NCBI RefSeq assembly: GCF_002794255.1
Contig: NZ_PGGW01000010.1
Span: 1 to 64,000 of the forward strand
DNA length: 64,000 nt
Reading direction: 5' to 3'
Origin: Streptomyces carminius
Lineage (GTDB): Bacteria; Actinomycetota; Actinomycetes; Streptomycetales; Streptomycetaceae
The notes beneath the pieces are model-generated. The model saw only the letters and a list, made by a program, of their open reading frames with translations. It ran no database searches and was not told the origin of the DNA. How positions within the stretch are numbered: the stretch's first letter is position 1; each line of letters begins with the position of its first letter. Of this stretch, positions 19,181 through 28,282 are shown piece after piece. Made by a program: the position numbers and the translations under genes.

Positions 19181-19952
19181 GCCGTTCTCCCGTCGTGGGC
19201 GTTGGCACTGCCGGGGGACGGCCGCGACCCGCATGCGGCCCGACCCCGCTGTCGGAACGAGCACCGTCGGACCGGGTGGCCACTCCTCCTCGGCCGCCAC
19301 GCGCCCTCTGCCCGCCCTGTTGACCCGGAACACGCCCCGCACGGTGTCACCGGAGGAGGCGGGCACCGAACGACAGCACCTCCGAGAGGAGTGACGGCTC
19401 AAGCGGCCGGGCGGTTCACCCGGGGGAGGCGGGCCGGCGATCCCGGGGAGCCGACCGTACCGCCCCGGTCGGCAGGGCTTCGTCCGGCCCCGGCTCCCCC
19501 TCGGTGCCCGGATTCGGCAGCCGTCGACGGCTGCCCGGGAGGGGCTCAGGGCGTTCGCGCCCCGGAGCCCGGCGGGGGGACTGCCGTGCGGCCGGGGCCA
19601 CCTGTCGGCCTCGGTCCACTCGGCCGGCTGACGCCGGCAGGTCGGGCCCGGCCCGGAGCCGGGCTCCCGCGGCAGACGTTCCCGGGGGATCCCGGCGTGC
19701 GGCACGGGCCGACGCTCCGGAACGCCGGCCGGTCCGGATGCCGCCCGTCTCCCGAGTGCCGAGTCCGGCGCCCGGTCCCGGGCGGCAGCGGCTCGGCCAC
19801 CACCCCGGCTCGTCACCGGCTTCCCACGGCCTCGAACGCGTCGTCCGCACTCCCGGATCATCGGTCCCGGAGCGGTCCGGCCACCTCGGGGATCACTTCG
19901 TGAGGGGTTTCCCGGAGCGGGGAGGAGGTCAGGCCGAGGCCATACTCGTGGC
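19181..19952. other. 772-bp intergenic stretch without a convincing gene
   Basis: Both strands are open over most of this stretch, but the frames are Pro/Arg/Gly-rich with no recognisable domain or ribosome site. It separates the GlxA-like regulator from mobA, which are divergent. Promoters for both must lie here; no clear operator stands out. Confidence 0.55.
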
Positions 19953-20876
19953 ATGAGCCACGCCTACGACGCCGTCGTCATCGCGGGCGGCGCGGCCCGC
20001 CGGCTCGGCGGGACGGACAAACCGGCCCTCACCGTGGGGGGCCGGTCCCTGCTCGACCGGGTGCTGCACGCCTGCGCGGGCGCGGCGCGGACCGTGGTCG
20101 TCGGCCCCCGGCGGCCCACGTACCGCCCGGTGGACTGGGCGCGCGAGCAGCCGCCCGGCGGCGGGCCGCTGGCCGCGCTCGACGCCGGGCTGCGCCGGGT
20201 CGAGCGGGACACGGTGCTGCTGCTCTCCGCCGATCTGCCGTTCCTGACGGCCGCCACCGTACGGGCCCTGCTGGACGGTCTCGACGGCGCCACCGGTCCC
20301 GCCACCGCCACCGCCACCGTCACCGACGACGGAGTGATCGTGTCCGACGGCCGTGACCAGCCCCTGCTGGGTGCCTACCGGACCGAGTCGCTCCGCCGTG
20401 AGCTGGCCCTGCTCGCCGCCGAGCACGGCCGCCCGGCCAACCTCCCGCTGCGCCTGCTCACCGACGAGCTGACGCTGCGCCGCGTCGTGCCCGCCGACCC
20501 CGAGGCGGCCCGGGACTGCGACACCTGGGGGGACCTCGCGTCGGCCCGCTCCCGGATCAGGGAGCATGGGCGTGTGCTGAACGAATGGATGACCGCGGCC
20601 AAGACCGAACTCGGCATCGACCTCGACGTCGACAACGCCCTCCTGCTCGATCTGGCGCGCGACGCCGCACACGGTGTGGCCCGCCCCGCCGCCCCGCTGA
20701 CGACCTTCCTGGTCGGCTACGCGGCGGCCCGCGCGGGCGGCAGCGCCGAGGACGTCGCCGAGACCGCCCGCCGGGCCGCCGAACTCGCCCGGCGCTGGGC
20801 GGCGGAGACGCAGGCGGGGCCGGAGTCGGAGCCGGGGGCCGCGGGGACCACCGAGCGGGGGCCGGACGCCGGATGA
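19953..20876 (+). CDS. mobA: Molybdenum cofactor guanylyltransferase MobA with C-terminal DUF6457-like domain
   Basis: A 307-residue protein. Residues 1-195 form the MobA nucleotidyltransferase that attaches GMP to molybdopterin. The GTP loop is AGGAARRLGGTDKPAL and the metal-site region is LLSADLPFLTAATV. The C-terminal 100 residues (VLNEWMTAAKTELGIDLDVD...) match a small helical DUF6457 domain often separate in actinobacteria. The stop overlaps moeA (ATGA), giving a cofactor mini-operon. Confidence 0.88.
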   Translation: MSHAYDAVVIAGGAARRLGGTDKPALTVGGRSLLDRVLHACAGAARTVVVGPRRPTYRPVDWAREQPPGGGPLAALDAGLRRVERDTVLLLSADLPFLTAATVRALLDGLDGATGPATATATVTDDGVIVSDGRDQPLLGAYRTESLRRELALLAAEHGRPANLPLRLLTDELTLRRVVPADPEAARDCDTWGDLASARSRIREHGRVLNEWMTAAKTELGIDLDVDNALLLDLARDAAHGVARPAAPLTTFLVGYAAARAGGSAEDVAETARRAAELARRWAAETQAGPESEPGAAGTTERGPDAG

Positions 20877-22288
20877 GCGGTGACGAACTGGCCGACGCCC
20901 TCGCCCTGGCCGACGGCCGCCGCCACCCCGCCGCCGTACCCGGCCCCGGCCCCGGCCCGGAATCCGGGAGGGCACCGGGTCACCCGGAGGAGGAGGCCGG
21001 TGCCGGACACCGCCGGGGCCACACCGACTGGCCCCGGGCCCGGGCCGCCGCCGCGGCGGCCGGCGCGTCCCGCCGGCCGCCCGAGTCCGTCACCGTTTCC
21101 CTGGCCGAAGCGCTCGGCCACCGGCTCGCCGCTCCCCTGACCGCGCTCACCGACCTGCCGGCGTTCGACACCTCCGCCATGGACGGCTGGGCCGTCTCCG
21201 GCCCCGGGCCGTGGGAGCTCGCCGCGGACGGCGGCCCCGGGGTGCTGGCCGGCACCGACGACCCGGCCCCGCTGCCGGACGGCCGCGCCGTCCCCATCGC
21301 CACCGGCGCCCGGGTGCCGCCGGGCACCACCGCCGTACTGCGCTCCGAGTACGGCGAGGTCGTCGGGCGGCGGCTGTGCCTGCCCCGGGGCACGTCCCGG
21401 GACTCCTCCCGGGTGCCGTCGCACGGCACCGACATCCGCCCGCGCGGCCAGGAGTGCCGGACGGGCGACGAGCTGCTGCCCGCCGGGACGCCGGTCACCC
21501 CGGCCGTGCTGGGGCTGGCCGCCGCCGCGGGCCGGGACGGGCTGCCGGTCGCCCGCCGTCCCCGCGCCGAGGTGCTGGTGCTGGGCGACGAGCTGCTGAC
21601 CTCCGGCCCGCCCCGGGGCGGGCGGGTCCGCGACGCGCTCGGCCCCATGGTCGGTCCCTGGCTGACGGCCCTGGGCGCCGAGGTCACGGCCGTGCGCCGG
21701 CTCGGCGACGACGCCGCCGCGCTGGACGCCGCGCTGGCCGGCACCGCGGCCGACGTGGTGGTCACCACCGGCGGTACGGCCACCGGGCCGGTCGACCACG
21801 TCCACCCGGCGCTGCGCCGCCTGGGCGCGGAGCTGCTGGTGGACGGGGTGGCCGTACGCCCCGGCCATCCGATGCTGCTGGCCCGGCTGCCCGGCGGGGC
21901 GCTGCTGGTCGGGCTGCCGGGCAACCCGCTGGCGGCCGTCTCCGGACTGCTCACCCTCGCCGAGCCGCTGCTGCGCGCCGTCCCCGGCACCGCGCCCGGC
22001 ACCGCGCCCGGCGACCGGCCCGCGGACCCGCCGCCCCGGAACACCACCGCGGACACCACCGCGGACACCGCCCTCCCCACCGCCCCGCTCCTGGAGGAGG
22101 TGCACGGCCACCCCCGTGACACCCGGCTGGTGCCGGTCGTGCAGGATGGCCGCGGCGTACGTCCCCTGCGCTTCGCCGGTCCCGCGATGCTCCGCGGCAT
22201 CGCCACGGCCACGGCGCTGGCGGCCGTACCGCCCGGCGGTGCCGCCACCGGCGCCGGCGTACCCCTTCTGAGACTCCCGTGGGCGTGA
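20873..22288 (+). CDS. moeA: Molybdopterin molybdenumtransferase MoeA
   Basis: A 471-residue enzyme that inserts molybdate into adenylylated molybdopterin. The substrate-binding segment FDTSAMDGWAV and the MoCF-like domain (VLVLGDELL; VVTTGGTATGPVDHV) are present, with the C-terminal barrel at the end. An unusual Gly/Pro-rich segment of about 50 residues precedes the conserved start region. It overlaps mobA by 4 nt and the K+ channel gene by 4 nt. Confidence 0.88.
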   Translation: MSGDELADALALADGRRHPAAVPGPGPGPESGRAPGHPEEEAGAGHRRGHTDWPRARAAAAAAGASRRPPESVTVSLAEALGHRLAAPLTALTDLPAFDTSAMDGWAVSGPGPWELAADGGPGVLAGTDDPAPLPDGRAVPIATGARVPPGTTAVLRSEYGEVVGRRLCLPRGTSRDSSRVPSHGTDIRPRGQECRTGDELLPAGTPVTPAVLGLAAAAGRDGLPVARRPRAEVLVLGDELLTSGPPRGGRVRDALGPMVGPWLTALGAEVTAVRRLGDDAAALDAALAGTAADVVVTTGGTATGPVDHVHPALRRLGAELLVDGVAVRPGHPMLLARLPGGALLVGLPGNPLAAVSGLLTLAEPLLRAVPGTAPGTAPGDRPADPPPRNTTADTTADTALPTAPLLEEVHGHPRDTRLVPVVQDGRGVRPLRFAGPAMLRGIATATALAAVPPGGAATGAGVPLLRLPWA

Positions 22289-23361
22289 GTGACGGCATGA
22301 AGGACATCTCCCCGCCCGATGAGCAGCAGCACCGGGTGCTGCTCCCCGAGCCCGTCGCCGGGCCGCTGCGCCAGGTGCTGCGGCGGCTGCTGGCGGCGGC
22401 GTTCGTCCTGCTGGCGACGGTCCTGCTGGTGTACCTCGAACGCGAGTCCTACACGGACAACGCGGACGGCGAGGTGTCCCTGCTGGACGCCTTCTACTAC
22501 GCCACCGTCACGCTCTCCACCACCGGATACGGCGACATCACCCCGGTCAGCGACGGCGCCCGCCTGGTCAACGTCCTGGTCGTCACCCCGCTGCGCGTGC
22601 TGTTCCTGATCATCCTGATCGGCACCACCCTGGAGGTGCTGGCCGAACGGACCCGCGAGCAGATCCGCCTGGCCCGTTGGAGGTACTCCTTGCGCGACCA
22701 CACGGTCATCGTCGGTTTCGGCACCAAGGGGCGTTCCGCCGCCGAGACGCTGATCTCCAGCGGCACCCCCCAGGACCGCATAGTGATCGTCGACCCGAGC
22801 CGGAAGGTCATCGACGCGGCCAACGCCGACGGCTACACGGGCGTCATCGGCGACGCCACCCGCAGCGACGTGCTGCTCAAGGCGGAGACACAGCGCGCGA
22901 CCCAGGTCGTCATCGCCACCCAGCGGGACGACACCGCGGTCCTGGTGACGCTCACCGCCCGCCAGCTCAACCGCAACCTGCGCATCGTCGCGGCGGTGCG
23001 GGAGGAGGAGAACGCACCGCTGCTGCGGCAGTCCGGCGCCGACTCCGTGATCACCAGCGCCAGCGCCGCGGGCCGTCTGCTCGGCATGTCGATGCTCAGC
23101 CCGAGCGCGGGCGCGGTCATGGAGGACCTGATCCACCAGGGCACCGGCCTGAACCTGACCGAGCGGCCGGTCACCAAGGCCGAGGCCGGGCACTCCCCGC
23201 GCGAGTGCAGGGACCTGGTGGTCTCCGTGGTGCGCGGCCACCGGGTACTGGGCTTCGACGACCCGGACGCGGCCACCCTGGAACTCACCGACCGCCTCGT
23301 CGTCATCCGCCGCGCCTCGCCCTCCTCCACCACCGTCATCCCCCAGGAACCGCGGAGGTAG
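22285..23361 (+). CDS. Potassium channel with RCK/TrkA-N regulatory domain
   Basis: A 358-residue membrane protein. There are two membrane helices (residues 32-52 and 85-112) around a pore loop with selectivity filter TTGYGD. A cytoplasmic TrkA-N Rossmann domain follows (HTVIVGFGTKGRSAAETL; IVIVDPS) and then a TrkA-C-like region. It probably conducts K+ gated by a nucleotide or ion ligand. The GTG at 22285 overlaps the moeA stop as GTGA; an ATG at 22297 is an alternative. Confidence 0.88.
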   Translation: MSDGMKDISPPDEQQHRVLLPEPVAGPLRQVLRRLLAAAFVLLATVLLVYLERESYTDNADGEVSLLDAFYYATVTLSTTGYGDITPVSDGARLVNVLVVTPLRVLFLIILIGTTLEVLAERTREQIRLARWRYSLRDHTVIVGFGTKGRSAAETLISSGTPQDRIVIVDPSRKVIDAANADGYTGVIGDATRSDVLLKAETQRATQVVIATQRDDTAVLVTLTARQLNRNLRIVAAVREEENAPLLRQSGADSVITSASAAGRLLGMSMLSPSAGAVMEDLIHQGTGLNLTERPVTKAEAGHSPRECRDLVVSVVRGHRVLGFDDPDAATLELTDRLVVIRRASPSSTTVIPQEPRR

Positions 23362-23370
23362 TACCGCACC

Positions 23371-24366
23371 GTGCACGCGATCACCGTCACCGAACCCGGC
23401 GGCCCCGACGTCCTGACCTGGACCGAGGTCGACGATCCCGAGCCCGGCGCGGGCGAGGTGCTCGTCGAGGTGGTGGCCGCCGGCGTCAACCGGGCCGACC
23501 TCCTCCAGCGCCAGGGCCACTACGACCCGCCGCCCGGCGCCCCGCCGTACCCCGGGCTGGAGTGCTCCGGGCGGATCGCCGCCCTCGGCCCCGACGCGGC
23601 CGGCACCGGATGGCGGGTCGGCGACGAGGTGTGCGCGCTGCTGGCCGGCGGCGGGTACGCGGAGAAGGTCGCGGTGCCGGCCGGGCAACTGCTGCCGCTG
23701 CCCGGCACCCCCGGCGGACCGCTCGACCTCGTCACCGCCGCCGCGCTCCCCGAGGTCGCCTGCACGGTCTGGTCGAACGTCTTCATGCTCGCCGGGCTGC
23801 GGGCCGGGGAGACCCTGCTGGTGCACGGCGGGGCGAGCGGCATCGGCACCATGGCGATCCAGCTCGCGAAGGCGGCCGGGGCCACGGTGGCGGTCACCGC
23901 GGGGAGCCCGGAGAAGCTGGCGCGCTGCGCCGAGCTGGGCGCGGACATCCTGGTCGACTACCGCGAGCAGGACTTCGCCGCCGAGGTGAAGGAGGCCACC
24001 GGCGGGAAGGGCGCCGACGTCGTCCTGGACATCATCGGCGCGAAGTACCTGGAGCGGAACGTGCGGGTGCTCGCCACCGGCGGCCGGATCGTCGTCATCG
24101 GCCTCCAGGGCGGGGTGAAGGGCGAACTGCACCTGGGAGCGCTGCTCGCCAAGCGCGGCACGGTCGCGGCCACCTCCCTGCGGGCCCGCCCGGCGGCGGA
24201 GAAGGCGGAGATCGTCGCGGCCGTGCGCGAGCACGTCTGGCCGCTGCTCGCGGACGGGCGGGTGCGTCCCGTCGTGGACCGGACACTGCCGATGAGTAAT
24301 GCATCCGGGGCTCACCGGGTACTCGGAGGAAGCGGTCACGTGGGGAAGGTCGTTCTCACGGTCTGA
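23371..24366 (+). CDS. NAD(P)H quinone oxidoreductase, PIG3-like MDR family
   Basis: A 331-residue medium-chain dehydrogenase/reductase without structural zinc cysteines. GroES-like N-terminal half (AGVNRADLLQRQGHYDPPPG) and NADPH-binding Rossmann half (VHGGASGIGTMAIQLAKAAGA) follow the quinone oxidoreductase/PIG3 pattern. It reduces quinones or related enones. The GTG start lies 9 nt after the channel gene's stop, so the gene likely reads from the mobA promoter. Confidence 0.88.
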   Translation: MHAITVTEPGGPDVLTWTEVDDPEPGAGEVLVEVVAAGVNRADLLQRQGHYDPPPGAPPYPGLECSGRIAALGPDAAGTGWRVGDEVCALLAGGGYAEKVAVPAGQLLPLPGTPGGPLDLVTAAALPEVACTVWSNVFMLAGLRAGETLLVHGGASGIGTMAIQLAKAAGATVAVTAGSPEKLARCAELGADILVDYREQDFAAEVKEATGGKGADVVLDIIGAKYLERNVRVLATGGRIVVIGLQGGVKGELHLGALLAKRGTVAATSLRARPAAEKAEIVAAVREHVWPLLADGRVRPVVDRTLPMSNASGAHRVLGGSGHVGKVVLTV

Positions 24367-24409
24367 GTTCGCCGGTCCCGTTCTCCGGGATGCCGGGACC
24401 ACGTGCCCG

Positions 24410-24425
24410 TGTGACGCTTGTCACG
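24410..24425 (+). promoter_or_regulatory. CRP-like binding site
   Basis: TGTGACGCTTGTCACG matches the TGTGA-N6-TCACA consensus at 9 of 10 informative positions and also fits GTG-N6-GNCAC used for Streptomyces Crp. It is centred about 42 bp upstream of the GTG start of the Ser-rich protein. Binding is inferred. Confidence 0.5.
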
Positions 24426-24459
24426 CGATCGGATGTCTGGTACGTGAGGGGGCAAGGCG

Positions 24460-25290
24460 GTGCGAACAGCCGCGATCAGCCTGCTGGTCTGCGCGACGGT
24501 GCTGCTCTCCGCGCCCGTCGCCGCGGCCGCCCAGCAACCGGCGGCCGTGCCGAACCTCGGTCAGAGCGCGGTGGACCCCAGATCCGTGCCCCCCTCCTCC
24601 GAGACCTCGCGGTCCTCCGGACCCTCCAGGTCCTCGAAGCCGTCCTCGTCGTCCTCGGAGCAGTCCTCACCGTCGTCGTCGTCGTCCTCGACGTCCTCGT
24701 CGTCCTCGACGTCCTCGAAGCCGACCTCGAAGCCGCCCTCGTCGTCCTCGTCGGCCTCCCGGTCCGCCGAGCCCTCCGCGTCCGCGCCCTCCGACGAAGA
24801 GGAGTCCGGCAGCCCTCGGCCCTCGTCGCCGGGACGGCCCGGCTCGCCGTCGTGGCCGTCGGAGGAGTCCGGCACCCCCGGACCGTCCTCGCCGTCGGCC
24901 ACCCTGACCCCCGCTCCCCCTTCCGGCCCGGAGACGGAGACCGGTGAACCCTCCGGCGAACCGTCCGGCAGGGAGTCGGAGCGGGAGACCGGGGGCGCGT
25001 CCGAGGAGAGCCGGACCCCGGAGCGGCGGTCCGCGCCCGCCGAGCCGGCGCGGCACCCCCGGCAGCCCCTGCCCGAGCAGGTCGGCCACCGGGAGAACGG
25101 CACCGGCGCCGAACGGCTCTACGACGACTACCAGTACGAAGACGGGGCCGGGGACGGGCGGAACACCGACCGCACCCGGAACGCCGCCGCGTCCGCCACC
25201 GAGCAGTTGCTGCCCGTGCTGCCGCTCGGCGCCGGTATGGCCTTCATCGGTCTCGGGCTCGCCTCCCTGGCCCTGCGCCTGCGCCGCTGA
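24460..25290 (+). CDS. Secreted or cell-wall Ser/Pro-rich protein with C-terminal membrane anchor
   Basis: A 276-residue surface protein. A signal peptide spans residues 1-25 (LLVCATVLLSAPVAAAA). Residues 45-200 are low-complexity Ser/Pro/Glu with poly-Ser runs. A C-terminal membrane helix (LPLGAGMAFIGLGLASLALRL) precedes two Arg residues. No sortase LPxTG is apparent. The design suggests a wall-spanning stalk; no catalytic domain is visible. The repeated TCG/TCC codons produce long shadow frames on the other strand. Confidence 0.7.
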   Translation: MRTAAISLLVCATVLLSAPVAAAAQQPAAVPNLGQSAVDPRSVPPSSETSRSSGPSRSSKPSSSSSEQSSPSSSSSSTSSSSSTSSKPTSKPPSSSSSASRSAEPSASAPSDEEESGSPRPSSPGRPGSPSWPSEESGTPGPSSPSATLTPAPPSGPETETGEPSGEPSGRESERETGGASEESRTPERRSAPAEPARHPRQPLPEQVGHRENGTGAERLYDDYQYEDGAGDGRNTDRTRNAAASATEQLLPVLPLGAGMAFIGLGLASLALRLRR

Positions 25291-25327
25291 GCGTCGCCGA
25301 GCGGTGCGACGCCGCCCGGCCCCGGTC

Positions 25328-25373
25328 GCTCCGTCCGTGCGGCGATCCCCGGGGATCGCCGCACGGACGGAGC
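25328..25373. terminator. 46-bp perfect palindrome, probable terminator
   Basis: Twenty-three bases at 25328-25350 are the exact reverse complement of 25351-25373, with no separate loop. It lies 38 bp after the Ser-rich gene and 24 bp before the bpa start. A terminator is the simplest reading; its closeness to bpa also allows a regulatory role. Confidence 0.6.
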
Positions 25374-25396
25374 AGCCGGGCGTGCAGAATGGAGGT

Positions 25397-25963
25397 ATGA
25401 CACAGCCTATGAACGAACGGCCGCAGGAGGGTCAGCACGTCCTGGTCGTCGGTCCGGACGGAATGGCCCTCGGCAGCACCGGCCGCACGGGCGGTGAAGG
25501 GGAGGCCGACGAGGAGCCGCGTGAGCTCCCGGTGACGGAGATGGTCGAGCAGCCCGCGAAGGTCATGCGGATCGGCAGCATGATCAAGCAGCTCCTGGAG
25601 GAGGTCAAGTCGGCCCCGCTGGACGAGGCCAGCCGGGCCCGCCTCAAGGAGATCCACGCCAGCTCGGTCAAGGAGCTGGAGGACGGTCTGGCCCCCGAGC
25701 TGATCGAGGAGCTGGAGCGGATCTCGCTGCCGTTCACCGACGAGGCGCTGCCCTCCGAGGCGGAGCTGCGCATCGCGCAGGCCCAGCTGGTGGGCTGGCT
25801 GGAGGGGCTGTTCCACGGCATCCAGACGGCGTTGTTCGCCCAGCAGATGGCCGCCCGTGCCCAGCTGGAGCAGATGCGCCGGGCCCTCCCGGCCGGTGTG
25901 CTGCCCGACGACAAGGACAGCGAGGGGCGCGGCCAGCAGATCCGCTCGGGCCCCTATCTCTGA
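25397..25963 (+). CDS. bpa: Bacterial proteasome activator Bpa
   Basis: A 188-residue homolog of the actinobacterial ATP-independent proteasome activator Bpa (DUF2587). The helical bundle spans roughly residues 55-165 (VMRIGSMIKQLLEEVKSAPL; QLVGWLEGLFHGIQTALFAQ). The extreme C-terminus reads GPYL, close to the GQYL tail with which mycobacterial Bpa docks on the 20S proteasome. It would open the proteasome gate for unfolded substrates. GGAGG is only 1 nt from the ATG, so the in-frame ATG at 25409 is a possible alternative. Confidence 0.88.
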   Translation: MTQPMNERPQEGQHVLVVGPDGMALGSTGRTGGEGEADEEPRELPVTEMVEQPAKVMRIGSMIKQLLEEVKSAPLDEASRARLKEIHASSVKELEDGLAPELIEELERISLPFTDEALPSEAELRIAQAQLVGWLEGLFHGIQTALFAQQMAARAQLEQMRRALPAGVLPDDKDSEGRGQQIRSGPYL

Positions 25964-26083
25964 TACCTCTGATACCTCTGCACCCCTGTATCTCTGCCAT
26001 ATCCGACCGTCCCCGACCGCTTCCGACCACCTCCGCCCGTCTCCGGAGCGGACGGACTCAACGGTGAACAGCCGTACACACCC

Positions 26084-26131
26084 ACGGGCCGGGCCCGGTA
26101 CGCGGTCGATCGCGTACCGGGCCCGGCCCGT
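26084..26131. terminator. Strong bidirectional hairpin between convergent genes
   Basis: Twenty-one bases at 26084-26104 pair perfectly with 26111-26131 around a 6-nt loop (GTCGAT). It lies between bpa (plus) and the kinase gene (minus) and can end transcription from both sides. Confidence 0.75.
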
Positions 26132-26181
26132 GACCGCTGCCGCGTGTCCTGGATGCCGGGGCCCGGAACCCGGGGCCCGGG

Positions 26182-27876
26182 TCAGGAGGCCGGCTTGCCC
26201 GTGGAGACGGTCAGGGTGATCCGGTCCTTCTTCGGGTCGAGGGCGCCGTACGCCGTCGGGGTCTGCTTGAGGACGGTGTTCTTGCCGTAGAGGTTCTCGT
26301 CCTCGTACTCCACGTCGCCCAGGATCCAGCCCGCCTTGCGGATGCAGTCCTTCACCGAGTCCAGGTGCTTGAAGGTCAGGTCGGGCATGCTCTTCTTGCC
26401 CTTCTCGATGAAGCTGTCCGAGGCGTCCGTGCACTTGGCCGGGTCGATGGTCTTGGACGGGTCCTCTTCCTTGAAGCCGTCGTCACCACCGTCGTCACCA
26501 CCGTCGTCGGGGTCGTCGTCGCCACCGTCGGTCTGCTGCCCGCCGGTCTCGCCGCCGGTGCCCGCGGGCTGCTCCGTGGTCCGGTCGGGCTTGGGGTCGC
26601 CGCCGGCCTGCTTCCCGCCCTCGTCGCCGTTGTTGCTGAGGGCTATCGCGACGATCACGGCGGAGACGACGATGATCGCCGCGACGGCCGAGCCGACGAT
26701 CATGCTCGTGTTCTTCCGGCCGCCCCCGCCGCCCGGCTGCGGCGAGATGGTGTACGGCGGCGGGGTGGCCGCACCGGCCTGGGGGTGGCCGTACGGGCCC
26801 GGCGTCGGGGTCTGGTACCCCTGCTGCGGATAGCCGTAGTTCTGCGGCTGCGGCTGCGGCTGGTACGGCTGCACGCTCGGCGGCGGCGGGGTACGGCCCG
26901 CGTCCACCGGCGGGAAGACCGACTGGGCGACAGCCGCCCCGCTCTGCCCGCCCGGCACCCCTCCGACGATCGTCGGGGTGGTGTTCGTGGCCGCCACCGC
27001 GTTCCGGACGCGCTCGCACTCCTCGCGCATCGCCTCGGCCGTCGGGAACCGCTCGTCGGGGTTCTTCCGCAGGGCCCGGGCGAGCAGCGCGTCCACCGCC
27101 GGCGGCAGCGAGCGGTTGATGGCGGACGGGACGGGCGGCTCCTCCTGGACGTGCGCGTAGGCGATGGCCAGCGGCGAGTCCGCGTCGAAGGGGAGCCGTC
27201 CGGTGAGCAGCTCGAAGAGCATGACGCCCACCGAGTACAGGTCGGAGCGGGCGTCCACGCCGCGCCCCAGCGCCTGCTCGGGGGAGAGGTACTGCGGGGT
27301 GCCGACGACCATGCCGGTCTGGGTCATCGAGGTGACCCCGGACTGCATCGCGCGGGCGATGCCGAAGTCCATCACCTTGACGACGCCGCGCCGGTTCAGC
27401 ATCACGTTGCCCGGCTTGATGTCCCGGTGCACCAGGCCCATCTCGTGGCTGACCTCCAGGGCGGCCAGCACCTCGGAGACGATCTTCAGCGCCTTGTCGC
27501 TCGGCATCGCGCCGAACCGCGCCACGTCCTCGTCGAGCGCGTTGCGCAGCGGCTCGCCCTCGATGTACTCCATGACGATGTACGGCACCGGGGCGCCGTC
27601 CAGTACGTCCTCGCCGGAGTCGAAGACCGAGACGATGTTGGTGTGCGTCAGCTTGGCGACCGACTGGGCCTCGCGGCGGAAGCGCTCCCGGAAGGAGGCC
27701 TCGCGGCCCAGCTCGGTGTGGAGGGTCTTGACCGCGACCGGGCGGTCGAGCACGGAGTCGTGTGCGAGGTGGACCGAGGCCATGCCGCCCTCGCCGAGCA
27801 GTGTGCGGAGCTGGTAGCGTCCGCCGCCTACCGTACGGCCCCGGTGCTGACCGGCCTGTGCGCCGTCGTCGCTCAT
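26182..27876 (-). CDS. PknB-like Ser/Thr protein kinase with one PASTA-like domain
   Basis: A 564-residue membrane kinase. The kinase domain covers residues 20-285, with ATP-loop GEGGMASV, Lys50 in VAVK, catalytic HRDIKPGN and DFG. A Pro/Gln-rich linker is followed by a single membrane helix (near residue 415, MIVGSAVAAIIVVSAVIVAI), an acidic Gly/Asp linker and a C-terminal PASTA-like unit (LTFKHLDSVKDCIRKAGWIL) that may sense the cell wall. GAGGGGGAAG precedes the ATG at 27876. It is divergent from the second kinase. Confidence 0.92.
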   Translation of the reverse strand: MSDDGAQAGQHRGRTVGGGRYQLRTLLGEGGMASVHLAHDSVLDRPVAVKTLHTELGREASFRERFRREAQSVAKLTHTNIVSVFDSGEDVLDGAPVPYIVMEYIEGEPLRNALDEDVARFGAMPSDKALKIVSEVLAALEVSHEMGLVHRDIKPGNVMLNRRGVVKVMDFGIARAMQSGVTSMTQTGMVVGTPQYLSPEQALGRGVDARSDLYSVGVMLFELLTGRLPFDADSPLAIAYAHVQEEPPVPSAINRSLPPAVDALLARALRKNPDERFPTAEAMREECERVRNAVAATNTTPTIVGGVPGGQSGAAVAQSVFPPVDAGRTPPPPSVQPYQPQPQPQNYGYPQQGYQTPTPGPYGHPQAGAATPPPYTISPQPGGGGGRKNTSMIVGSAVAAIIVVSAVIVAIALSNNGDEGGKQAGGDPKPDRTTEQPAGTGGETGGQQTDGGDDDPDDGGDDGGDDGFKEEDPSKTIDPAKCTDASDSFIEKGKKSMPDLTFKHLDSVKDCIRKAGWILGDVEYEDENLYGKNTVLKQTPTAYGALDPKKDRITLTVSTGKPAS

Positions 27877-28282
27877 CTGACTGCTTCCCCCTCGGCGCCG
27901 CGACTGCCGCTGTGGGCCTGCGCGTGTACGGTTGTTCTGTCGCTGCCCTTCGGCGCCCGGGCCCGTGTGCTTGACCTGGACACGCGAATTCACCCGCAAG
28001 TCTGCCCCAGCGCACCGACACGTCAAGCCGCTTGCCCGTTCCGTGACCGGATGCGCGCATACGTGTCGCCGGTGCCGGGCCGGGGCGTCCGACATCGTAA
28101 CTTGCCAGTTCGCGGCCCGAACCGGTTGGATGGCCCGTTACCGGCACACCGCTCTCCGCACCGTCACCCGCACCGCTCTCCTCGCTCCGCCGAGGGGTTC
28201 GGTACCCGGACCCTGTTAGCGTGCACAAGGAGCAGAGCGTACGGATCCGCGTTCAGGCGGACCTGATCTACGGCGAGGACTG
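27877..28282. promoter_or_regulatory. Divergent promoter region between two kinase genes
   Basis: A 406-bp gap between outward-facing starts. No third gene is supported. It must hold both promoters; no operator palindrome was recognised. Confidence 0.5.

Noticed and set aside
19181..19952. N-terminal extension of the GlxA-like regulator to 19954
   Set aside because: The frame is open but Pro/Arg/Gly-rich, without a domain or ribosome site; the conserved DJ-1 domain begins near 19150.
20980..24402. An 1140-codon open frame on the minus strand
   Set aside because: It runs opposite moeA, the K+ channel and the oxidoreductase gene, all clearly coding. The product is low-complexity Arg/Gly/His sequence with no domain.
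24650..24760. Direct repeats resembling a CRISPR array
   Set aside because: They are codon-level TCG/TCC repeats encoding poly-Ser, without spacers.
24561..25103. Long open frames on the minus strand opposite the Ser-rich gene
   Set aside because: They arise from the repeated Ser codons of the plus-strand gene, which has a signal peptide and membrane anchor; the minus frames have neither.
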